DNA of 7,026 nt from NCBI GenBank assembly GCA_025459035.1, contig JALORJ010000164.1:1-7026 (forward strand), in the 5' to 3' direction. The position numbers and the translations under genes are program-made. The notes under the pieces were generated by a model. That model did not search any database. It saw only the letters and a program-made list of their open reading frames with translations, and was not told the DNA's origin. The stretch's first letter is position 1, and the number at the start of each line of letters is the position of its first letter. Positions 1 through 6,059 of this stretch are shown in pieces. This stretch comes from Burkholderiales bacterium (GTDB lineage: Bacteria; Pseudomonadota; Gammaproteobacteria; Burkholderiales; Ga0077523).

Positions 1-687
1 CGCGAGCCGCGGCCGCGCCGCGAGCAGGGTGCGCACCGCGGCAAGGAAGGGTGGCGCGAGTCGCGCGATCTCGCTGCGTCGGCTGCCAGGCAGCACGGCG
101 AGCAGTTCTGCGTCTGCGGGCAGGCCCAACGCGGCGCGTGCGGCTGCGCGCGCAGGGAGGTCGGCGAAGGCCCGCGCCAGCGGATGACCGACGAAGCGCG
201 CGTCCACGCCGTGGCGCGCATAGATCGGCGGTTCCATCGGGAACAGGCAGAGCACGTGGTCGGCCGCACGGCCGATCTTCGCGGCGCGCGATTCGCGCCA
301 GGCCCATACCGAGGGGCTCACGTAGTGCACCGTGCGGATGCCTGCGCTGCGCAGGCGTCGCTCGACGCCGAGGTTGAAGTCCGGTGCATCGATGCCGACG
401 TATACGTCGGGCCGCCACGCGAGCATGCGCGCGACGAGTTGGCGACGCAGACGCAGCAGGCGCGGCAGGTGGCGCAGCACCTCGGCGATGCCCATCACCG
501 AAAGCTCTCCGGCGTCCCACCAGGCGTTCACGCCGACCGCGCGCATGCGCGGCCCGGCGACGCCGGCGAGTTCGCAGCCCGGCAGCCGATCGCGCAGGCC
601 CGTGGCAAGGCCCGCGCCGAGCAGGTCGCCCGAGGCTTCGCCGGCGACCAGCGCGATCCGCAACGGCCGCGCGGCGTCCGTGACCAT
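1..687 (-). CDS. lpxB: Lipid A disaccharide synthase LpxB (N-terminal 229 residues; 3' end outside window)
   Basis: LpxB is a peripheral inner-membrane glycosyltransferase (GT19). It joins UDP-2,3-diacylglucosamine to lipid X to form the beta-1,6 tetraacyl disaccharide of lipid A. The ATG at 687-685 opens a frame that runs uninterrupted to the window edge, about 60% of the usual ~380 residues. Family motifs seen: glycine-rich AGEASGD (15-21), GIDAPDFN (98-105, region of the catalytic Asp in E. coli LpxB), HYVSPSVWAWR (121-131), GHP (167-169) and LPGSRRSEI (199-207), the start of the C-terminal Rossmann-like half. The start lies two bases after the lpxA stop (TGA-GC-ATG), so translation is probably coupled to lpxA. 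Nothing in the visible part looks broken. Identity is secure; the C-terminal nucleotide-binding half cannot be assessed. Confidence 0.96.
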   Translation of the reverse strand, partial: MVTDAARPLRIALVAGEASGDLLGAGLATGLRDRLPGCELAGVAGPRMRAVGVNAWWDAGELSVMGIAEVLRHLPRLLRLRRQLVARMLAWRPDVYVGIDAPDFNLGVERRLRSAGIRTVHYVSPSVWAWRESRAAKIGRAADHVLCLFPMEPPIYARHGVDARFVGHPLARAFADLPARAAARAALGLPADAELLAVLPGSRRSEIARLAPPFLAAVRTLLAARPRLA

Positions 688-689
688 GC

Positions 690-1466
690 TCAGCGGATCA
701 GCGATCGCTCGCTGCGCGCGATGAAGTCGAGCATCAGCTGCACGTCCGGGGCCTCGCGCGCGGCGTTGGCCAGTTCGCTGCGCGCCTCGGCCAGCGGCAG
801 GCCGGACTTGTACAGCGTCTTGTAGGCGCGCTTGATGTCCATGATGCGCTCGCTCGAATAGCCGCGGCGCTTGAGGCCCTCGCTGTTGATGCCCTTGGGC
901 TCGGCGAAGTTGCCGGCGACGGTCACGTAGGGCGGCACGTCGCGGTTCACGATCGCGCCCATCGACGTGAACGCGTGCGCGCCGATCTGACAGAACTGGT
1001 GGACCAGGGTGAAGCCGCCGAGGATGACCCAGTCATCGACCTTGACGTGGCCGGCGAGCGACGCGGCATTGGCGAAGATCGTGTTCGAGCCGACCACGCA
1101 GTCGTGCGCGATGTGCACGTAGGCCATGATCCAGTTGTCGTCGCCGATGCGGGTGATGCCGCCGTCCTGCACGGTGCCGCGGTTGATGGTGACGAACTCG
1201 CGGATGGTGTTGCGGTCGCCGATCTCGAGCAGGGTGGCCTCGTCGGCGAACTTCTTGTCCTGCGGGTCGCCGCCGACGGCGGCGAAGGCGTGGATGCGGT
1301 TGTCGCGGCCGATGCGGGTCGGGCCGTTGATGACGACGTGGGCGCCGATGCGCGTGCCGGCCGCGATCTCGACGTTGGCGCCGATCACGCAGAACGGCCC
1401 GATCTCGACGTCGTCGGCGATGCGCGCGGATGGATCGACGATGGCGCTGGGATGGATCTTCGACAT
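690..1466 (-). CDS. lpxA: UDP-N-acetylglucosamine O-acyltransferase LpxA
   Basis: LpxA is the cytoplasmic homotrimeric enzyme that starts lipid A synthesis by moving a 3-hydroxyacyl chain from ACP to the 3-OH of UDP-GlcNAc. The product has 258 residues. Left-handed beta-helix hexapeptide repeats fill roughly 1-190, and a helical C-terminal domain follows (GLKRRGYS at 197-204, ending in LIR). Active-site residues are present: HIAHDC at 118-123 with catalytic His121 (E. coli His125), plus His140 and His156 in VHQF. The acyl-chain ruler position (E. coli Gly173) is Met169, as in Pseudomonas aeruginosa LpxA. The start at 1466 gives MSKIHPSAI, which matches family N-termini. The same frame is open up to 1715, but that extension is arginine/serine-rich shadow sequence inside fabZ. 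The ATG is one base after the fabZ stop and lpxB follows after two bases. A GGAG 13 bases upstream is a poor ribosome site, so coupling to fabZ is likely. Confidence 0.97.
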   Translation of the reverse strand: MSKIHPSAIVDPSARIADDVEIGPFCVIGANVEIAAGTRIGAHVVINGPTRIGRDNRIHAFAAVGGDPQDKKFADEATLLEIGDRNTIREFVTINRGTVQDGGITRIGDDNWIMAYVHIAHDCVVGSNTIFANAASLAGHVKVDDWVILGGFTLVHQFCQIGAHAFTSMGAIVNRDVPPYVTVAGNFAEPKGINSEGLKRRGYSSERIMDIKRAYKTLYKSGLPLAEARSELANAAREAPDVQLMLDFIARSERSLIR

Positions 1467-1467
1467 G

Positions 1468-1932
1468 TCAGCGTGCCCGCTCCGCGCACAGGATCTCCGC
1501 GCTCGCCACCTCGGCGTCGTCGACCACCGCGCGGCACTCGTACAGGCCCATGCCGCGCAGCATGCGCTTTTGCTCGACGACGAGGTTGAGCTGATCGCCC
1601 GGCACCACGATGCGGGAGAAGCGTGCCTTGTCGACCTTGACCAGGTAGTAAAGCGGATCCTCGACTTGCGGCGCACCGTTGGACAGCTGGGTGAGCACCC
1701 CCGAGGCCTGGGCAAGCGCCTCGATGATGAGCACGCCCGGCATCACCGGCCGGCCCGGGAAGTGACCGGGGAAGAACGGCTCGTTGATGGTCACGTTCTT
1801 GATCGCGACCAGACGCTTGTGCGGTTCGAAGGCGACCACGCGATCGATCAGCAGGAACGGGTAGCGATGCGGCAGCATCGCCATGATCCGGTTGATGTCG
1901 ACCGGCATCGACACGGTGGCGGCTTCAGTCAT
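1468..1932 (-). CDS. fabZ: 3-hydroxyacyl-ACP dehydratase FabZ
   Basis: FabZ dehydrates (3R)-hydroxyacyl-ACP to trans-2-enoyl-ACP in type II fatty acid elongation. It competes with LpxA and LpxD for the same hydroxyacyl-ACP, which explains its place in this cluster. The protein has 154 residues, close to the usual ~150, and forms a single hot-dog fold. PHRYPFLLIDR lies at 21-31. FFPGHFPG carries catalytic His57, and LIIEALAQ carries Glu71; their spacing of 14 matches the known His/Glu dyad of the family. The ATG at 1932 overlaps the last 8 bases of lpxD and has an AGGAG 10 bases upstream inside lpxD. A second Met at residue 9 (MPVDINRI) is an alternative start that would keep the whole fold. 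The stop is one base before lpxA. FabA is less likely because of the length, the motif context and the genome neighbourhood. Confidence 0.96.
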   Translation of the reverse strand: MTEAATVSMPVDINRIMAMLPHRYPFLLIDRVVAFEPHKRLVAIKNVTINEPFFPGHFPGRPVMPGVLIIEALAQASGVLTQLSNGAPQVEDPLYYLVKVDKARFSRIVVPGDQLNLVVEQKRMLRGMGLYECRAVVDDAEVASAEILCAERAR

Positions 1933-2953
1933 GGTGGTCGGGCTCCTGCGCGAGGGTCTTGATGCGGCGTGCCAGCGTGTCCAGCTGCCGGAAGCGCGCC
2001 GCGTTGCGGCGCCAGCTCGCGCTGGTTTCGGCGGGCAATCCGGAAGAATACTCCCCCGGCTGGCGGATCGAGTGGGTGACCAGGCTCATCGCCGTGATCG
2101 TGACGCGGTCGCAGATCTCCAGGTGCCCGACGATGCCGACGGCACCGCCGATCAGGCAGTTGCGTCCGATCCGCGTGCTGCCGGCGACGGCCACGCAGCC
2201 GGCCATGGCGGTGTGCGCGCCCACATGCACGCCGTGGCCGATCTGGATCTGATTGTCGAGGCGCACGTCGTCCTCGAGCACGGTGTCCTCGAGCGCGCCG
2301 CGGTCGATCGTGGTGTTGGCGCCGATCTCGCAGTCGTCGCCGATGCGCACGCCGCCGAGCTGGGGCACCTTGAGCCAGTGGCCCTGGTCGAAGGCGAGGC
2401 CGAAGCCGTCGGCGCCGAGCACGGCGCCCGGGTGCACCAGCACGCGCCGACCGAGCACGACGCGACGCACGAGGGTGACCCGCGCGACCAGGGTCGAGCC
2501 CGCGCCGACTGCGCAATCCTCGCCGATCACCGAGCCCGGCCCGATCACGGCGCCGGCCTCGATGCGCGAACGCGGGCCGACCACGACCAGTGCGCCGATC
2601 GAGGCGTCGGCGGCAATGTCGGCCGAGGGGTCGATCACCGCAGACGGATGGATCCCTGCAGCGATCGGCACCGGCGGCTCGAACAGCGCGGCGATGCGCG
2701 CGAAGTCTGCATACGGATTGCGGCTGACCAGCGCCGGGCAGGGGGCCGACTCCCGGTCAGCTTCGGTGAGCACCACGGCGGCAGCCGCCGTCGTCGGCAG
2801 CTGCCGGCGATACAGGCGGTTGGCCAGGAAGCTCAGATCGCCGGTGCCGGCACGTGACAACGTGGCCACGCCGCGGATCGCGATGGTCGCGTCGCCGTGC
2901 AGACCGAGGCCGAAGCGCGCGGCGATCTCGCCGAGGGTGTGCCCGGCGCTCAA
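1925..2953 (-). CDS. lpxD: UDP-3-O-(3-hydroxyacyl)glucosamine N-acyltransferase LpxD
   Basis: LpxD adds the second 3-hydroxyacyl chain, at the amine of UDP-3-O-acylglucosamine, after LpxA and the deacetylase LpxC (lpxC is not in this window). It has 342 residues, against 341 in E. coli. The N-terminal uridine-binding domain covers about 1-100, with aromatics Phe42 and Tyr48 at the expected uracil-contact area. Hexapeptide beta-helix repeats run from about 101 to 300, and a C-terminal helix lies near 312-338. NQIQIGH (234-240) carries catalytic His240 (E. coli His239); YSSGLP (302-307) is also family-typical. The start is a TTG at 2953-2951 that overlaps the skp stop (TTGA). No ATG lies near it in frame, and MSAGHTLGEIAARFGL aligns well with LpxD N-termini. 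A GAG sits 9 bases upstream. The 3' end overlaps fabZ by 8 bases. Identity is certain; the start codon is likely but unproven. Confidence 0.95.
   Translation of the reverse strand: MSAGHTLGEIAARFGLGLHGDATIAIRGVATLSRAGTGDLSFLANRLYRRQLPTTAAAAVVLTEADRESAPCPALVSRNPYADFARIAALFEPPVPIAAGIHPSAVIDPSADIAADASIGALVVVGPRSRIEAGAVIGPGSVIGEDCAVGAGSTLVARVTLVRRVVLGRRVLVHPGAVLGADGFGLAFDQGHWLKVPQLGGVRIGDDCEIGANTTIDRGALEDTVLEDDVRLDNQIQIGHGVHVGAHTAMAGCVAVAGSTRIGRNCLIGGAVGIVGHLEICDRVTITAMSLVTHSIRQPGEYSSGLPAETSASWRRNAARFRQLDTLARRIKTLAQEPDHHD
1943..1947 (-). promoter_or_regulatory. Ribosome binding site of fabZ (AGGAG) inside the lpxD 3' end
   Basis: AGGAG on the minus strand lies 10 bases before the fabZ ATG at 1932 and is embedded in the last codons of lpxD. 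Together with the 8-base gene overlap it supports the ATG at 1932 over the internal Met at codon 9, and suggests that ribosomes finishing lpxD help start fabZ. Confidence 0.55.
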
Positions 2954-2965
2954 CGCGGTGCACTC
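2950..2965 (-). promoter_or_regulatory. skp stop / lpxD TTG start overlap (TTGA) with upstream GAG
   Basis: On the minus strand TTG (2953-2951) and TGA (2952-2950) share two bases. This gives a TTGA junction comparable to the common ATGA stop-start overlaps. A GAG at 2965-2963, 9 bases before the TTG, could be a weak ribosome site. The arrangement suggests termination-reinitiation from skp into lpxD and a damped lpxD start. Confidence 0.5.
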
Positions 2966-3525
2966 GCGGTGGCGTCGGCCGACTGCCGGGCGAGGTCCTC
3001 GATGACCGCGTCGGTGATGTCGATCGTCGCCGATGCGTAGATCACCGGCGACTGCACGACGAGGTCGATCCCGTTGGCGCGGGCGTACGCGATGATCGCG
3101 TCCTGGATCTCGGGCCAGCGGCGGTTGAGCTCGTCCTCGCTGCGCGTCTTCAGTTCGTCGCGCATGCGTTCGCGCGCGCGCTCGATGCCGCGGCGCAGTG
3201 CCTCGATCTCGCGGCGACGGCTTTCGGCCACATCGGCGGGCAGCAGGTCGCCCTCGCGACGGAACGCGGCCTCGAGTTCCTCGAGCCGGGTCGTCTGTGT
3301 CTTGAGCGCGGCGTCACGCTCGGCAAACTCCGTGGCGATCGCCGCGCGACCGGCGGCGAGTTGCGGCGCGGCGTCGAGCACGCGCTTCATGTCCACGTAG
3401 CCGACGCGGGTCCCCTGCTGCGCCGGGGCGATGCCCGAAGCGACGCACAGCAATGCGGCGAACACGAGACCGCCCCATCGAGGCAGGGCGCGGCCTCCCC
3501 GGTTCGTGGCGCTGGCCTCGCGCAT
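2950..3525 (-). CDS. skp: Periplasmic outer-membrane-protein chaperone Skp/OmpH family
   Basis: Skp is a trimeric periplasmic holdase that receives unfolded outer-membrane proteins from the Sec translocon and keeps them soluble until BamA inserts them. The precursor has 191 residues. A signal peptide is visible: arginines up to 16, a hydrophobic core at about 18-32, and a likely cleavage after APA (Ala35). The mature protein begins QQGTRVGYVDMKRVLDA, the family's beta-strand core. A long, highly charged helical stretch (about 65-140, rich in Arg, Glu and Ala) fits the coiled-coil tentacles, and a returning strand (IDLVV, then ATIDITDAVI) closes the body. A short Ala/Ser tail follows. The signal peptide has a longer N-region than E. 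coli Skp (161-residue precursor). The start is 25 bases after the bamA stop, with only a GGGG about 6 bases upstream (3532-3535). The stop overlaps the lpxD start. Family assignment rests on weak sequence conservation plus strong synteny. Confidence 0.9.
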   Translation of the reverse strand: MREASATNRGGRALPRWGGLVFAALLCVASGIAPAQQGTRVGYVDMKRVLDAAPQLAAGRAAIATEFAERDAALKTQTTRLEELEAAFRREGDLLPADVAESRRREIEALRRGIERARERMRDELKTRSEDELNRRWPEIQDAIIAYARANGIDLVVQSPVIYASATIDITDAVIEDLARQSADATASAPR

Positions 3526-3550
3526 GGACGGCCCCGCGTACCGCCGGTCC

Positions 3551-5944
3551 TCAGAAGTTGCCGCCGAACGAGAACTGCAGGCGTTCGATGCGGTCGTCGT
3601 CCTCGCGCCGCAGCGGCACGGACAGGTTCAGCACGATCGGCCCGACCGGCGCCTGCCACTTGAACGACAGGCCCGCAGAAGCGCGCAGCTCGCCGGTCTC
3701 GAAGGCATCGAAGTCGGTGAACACATTGCCGACGTCGATGAAGGCCGAGAGCTGGGTGGAGTCGTCGTTGCGCTTGGTGAACGGCGTTGGGAAGATGAAT
3801 TCGGCGGTGCTGACGGTGCGGAAGGCGCCACCCAGCGGCTGGCAGTCGAGGCCGAAGAAGCCGGTGACCGACTCGTCGCACGGGCCCAGCGTGTTGTCGC
3901 GGAAACCGCGCACGCCAGCGGTCACGCCGCCGGCGTAGTAGTTCTCGAAGAACGGCAGCTCGTCGGTGTCGCCGTAGCCGTCGCCGTAGCCGAGCTCGGT
4001 CTTGGTCAGCAGGGTCAGCCAGTCGTTGAGCGGCCAGTAGCGGCCGACGTCGTAGGTGAGCTTGTAGTACTCGAGGTCGGAGCCCGGCATCGCCGCCTCG
4101 ATGCCGAGGCGCTGGAACGAACCGCGGGTCGGTGCGAAGAAACGGTTGCGCGAATCGCGGGCCCAGAACGCCGACAGGCGCCAGGTGTTGACCGTCCACT
4201 GGCGGAACGGGCCGAAGTTCTCGCAGTCGTCGGGGTTGGCGGGCTGGGTCTCGTCGTCGCAGGGGAACTTGCGGCGGTCGCCGAGCTGGCGCACCAGCTG
4301 GTCGATCAGGGTCTGCGGGGTGAAGCCGTCGGACGCGGTGATCTGGTTGCGGTCGGCGCCGAGCGTGAACGTCACCGTGTCGGTCTCGGTCAGCGGCACG
4401 CCGAACAGGATCTGGCCGGAGGCGACGTCCGACGTGAAGTTCGCGATGTTCGCCTCGCTCTGGTCGAGCTCGCGCAGGCTCAGGTTGTAGCCGATGCTGA
4501 TGCCGTCGTCGGTGAAGTACGGGTCGAAGTAGTTGAAGTCGAAACGGCGCACGATGGCGTTGTTCTGCACCGTGAGGCCGACGCTGTTGCCGGTGCCGAG
4601 GAAGTTGCGCTGGGTGACCGACACCGAGGTCAGCACGCCCTGCAGCTGCGAATAGCCGACGCCGAACTGGAACGCGCCGGAACTCTGCTCCTCGACCTTG
4701 ATGACGACGTCGACCTGGTCTTCCGAGCCCGGCACGCGCGGGGTCTCGACCTCGACGCTCTTGAAGTAGCCGAGGCGCTGCAGGCGGATCTTCGAGCGGT
4801 CGATCGCCGCCTGCGAGAACCACGCGCCCTCGAACTGGCGCAGTTCACGGCGCAGCACCTCGTCCTGGGTGCGCGTGTTGCCCTGGAAGTTGACCCGGCG
4901 CACGTAGACGCGCTTGCCCGGATTGACGAAGAAGTTGATCGCGACGGTGCGGTTCTCGCGGTCGACGGTCGGCACCGGGGTGACGTCGGCGAAGGCGTAG
5001 CCGATGTTGGCGAGCACCTTGCTGATCGCCTCGGACGTGAGCTCGAGCTTGCGGCGCGAGAAGATCTCGCCGGGCTTGGCGATGATGAAGCGCTCGAGGT
5101 CGGCGGCCGGCAGGATCAGGTCGCCGGTGAGCTTGAGGTCGGAGATGGTGTAGGTCTCGCCCTCGCGCACGTTCAGGGTCAGGAAGATCTCGCGCTTGTC
5201 CGGCGAGATCGAGACCTGGGTGGACTCGACGTTGAAGTCGACGTAGCCGCGGTCCTGGTAGTAGCTGGTGACGCGCTCGAGGTCGCCGGAGAGCTTCTCG
5301 CGCGAGTACTGGTCGTCGCGGCTGTACCACGAGGTCCAGTTGGTGGTGCCGGACTCGAAGTCCTCGCGCAGGTCCTCGTCGGAGAAGGTCTCGTTGCCGA
5401 CGATGTTGAGGTGGCGGATCTTGGCGGCCTTGCCCTCGACGACGGTGATGACGATCTCGACGCGATTGCGTTCGAGCTCCTTGATCGTCGGCTTGATCGA
5501 GACGTTGTACTTGCCGCGGTTGTTGTACTGGCGGGTGAGTTCCTGGGTCAGGCGGTCGAGCTGCAGGCGGTCGAAGGTCTCGCCCTCCGACAGCCCCACC
5601 TCGCGCAGGCCACGGCGCAGGTCCTCGTCCTTGATGTCCTTGTTGCCGGTGATCTCGATCTTCGAGATCGACGGACGCTCGGCCACGGTGACCACGAGGA
5701 TGTCGCCCTGGCGGGTGATCTGCACGTCGCGGAAGAAACCGGTGCGGTACAGCGCCCGGATCGCCTCGGCGGCGCGCGCGCGGTCGACGCGGTCGCCGCG
5801 CTCCAGCGGCAGGTAGCTGAACACGGTACCGGCCGAGATGCGCGAGAGTCCGTCGATGCGGATCTCGTTCACGACGAACGGGTCGAAGGCGAAGGCCTTG
5901 CTGGCGAGACCCGCCAGCACCAAAAGCGCGGCAATACGTTTCAT
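3551..5944 (-). CDS. bamA: Outer-membrane protein assembly factor BamA (Omp85)
   Basis: BamA is the essential core of the BAM complex, which folds and inserts beta-barrel proteins into the outer membrane. It has 797 residues from MKRIAALL, near the family's ~800. The signal peptide is 1-19 (cleavage after AFA). Five POTRA domains span about 22-89, 90-170, 173-262, 264-343 and 345-419. The 16-strand barrel occupies about 422-797 and ends in Phe797 of FSFGGNF, a typical C-terminal beta-signal. The loop-6 VRGF motif is at 678-681 and YGDGYG at 653-658. Loop 6 has a Cys pair (689/701), as in E. coli but with a shorter loop; a second pair (562/574) lies in the loop-3 region. The frame is open to an ATG at 5998, but the 5944 start is preferred because the signal peptide begins there and a GGAG lies 5 bases upstream. 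skp follows after 25 bases. Confidence 0.98.
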   Translation of the reverse strand: MKRIAALLVLAGLASKAFAFDPFVVNEIRIDGLSRISAGTVFSYLPLERGDRVDRARAAEAIRALYRTGFFRDVQITRQGDILVVTVAERPSISKIEITGNKDIKDEDLRRGLREVGLSEGETFDRLQLDRLTQELTRQYNNRGKYNVSIKPTIKELERNRVEIVITVVEGKAAKIRHLNIVGNETFSDEDLREDFESGTTNWTSWYSRDDQYSREKLSGDLERVTSYYQDRGYVDFNVESTQVSISPDKREIFLTLNVREGETYTISDLKLTGDLILPAADLERFIIAKPGEIFSRRKLELTSEAISKVLANIGYAFADVTPVPTVDRENRTVAINFFVNPGKRVYVRRVNFQGNTRTQDEVLRRELRQFEGAWFSQAAIDRSKIRLQRLGYFKSVEVETPRVPGSEDQVDVVIKVEEQSSGAFQFGVGYSQLQGVLTSVSVTQRNFLGTGNSVGLTVQNNAIVRRFDFNYFDPYFTDDGISIGYNLSLRELDQSEANIANFTSDVASGQILFGVPLTETDTVTFTLGADRNQITASDGFTPQTLIDQLVRQLGDRRKFPCDDETQPANPDDCENFGPFRQWTVNTWRLSAFWARDSRNRFFAPTRGSFQRLGIEAAMPGSDLEYYKLTYDVGRYWPLNDWLTLLTKTELGYGDGYGDTDELPFFENYYAGGVTAGVRGFRDNTLGPCDESVTGFFGLDCQPLGGAFRTVSTAEFIFPTPFTKRNDDSTQLSAFIDVGNVFTDFDAFETGELRASAGLSFKWQAPVGPIVLNLSVPLRREDDDRIERLQFSFGGNF

Positions 5945-6059
5945 CGTCACTCCGTCGTCGCGTCGCGGCGCGTCATGGGCGCCGCGTTGATTTTGCATAG
6001 CGTGGGACCGGCGTCCGCGCCGACGCCGCCGCGTCCGCCGTCGGCGGCGCGGCGCGCGC
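5945..6059 (-). other. rseP-bamA intergenic spacer; possible weak bamA promoter
   Basis: This is the only sizeable non-coding stretch in the window. Its rseP-proximal half is very GC-rich and contains a perfect short inverted repeat, CCGCCGTCGGCGG at 6035-6047 on the plus strand. No T-run follows, so it is not a classical terminator. Next to it, read on the minus strand, is the only AT-rich patch, CTATGCAAAATCAA (6000-5987). TATGCA there could act as a -10 element. I see no good -35 hexamer 17 bases upstream (CGGCGC at that place) and no clear sigma-E GGAAC motif. bamA genes often have their own, sometimes sigma-E-dependent, promoter at this position, so a promoter is plausible but weakly supported. 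Read-through from rseP is equally possible. Confidence 0.35.
5950..5953 (-). promoter_or_regulatory. Ribosome binding site of bamA (GGAG)
   Basis: The minus strand reads CGGAGTGACGATG, with GGAG 5 bases before the ATG at 5944. It is the clearest ribosome site in the window. It decides between this start and the in-frame ATG at 5998, which would put 18 hydrophilic residues in front of the signal peptide. Confidence 0.75.

Noticed and set aside
184..825. Plus-strand open frame opposite lpxB and the end of lpxA
   Set aside because: It is antisense to lpxB, which shows clear motifs. The antisense product is low in hydrophobic order, rich in Arg/Ala and matches no family I know.
1467..1715. Upstream extension of the lpxA frame
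   Set aside because: It would add 83 residues of Arg/Ser-rich sequence lying inside fabZ. The Met at 1466 gives the normal LpxA N-terminus and length.
1126..1962. Plus-strand open frame opposite lpxA and fabZ
   Set aside because: It is a shadow of two well-supported genes. It crosses their boundary without any start signal and has biased composition.
3387..4823. Minus-strand 478-codon frame in another phase within bamA and skp
   Set aside because: Its Arg/Pro/Ala-rich product is a frame-shifted reading of bamA. The bamA frame carries the barrel strands, VRGF and terminal Phe.
5945..5998. Earlier ATG for bamA at 5998
   Set aside because: It would place 18 charged residues before an otherwise standard signal peptide. 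The GGAG at 5950-5953 supports the 5944 start.
6031..6047. Possible Rho-independent terminator after rseP
   Set aside because: The inverted repeat is short with almost no loop and no T-run follows it on the minus strand.
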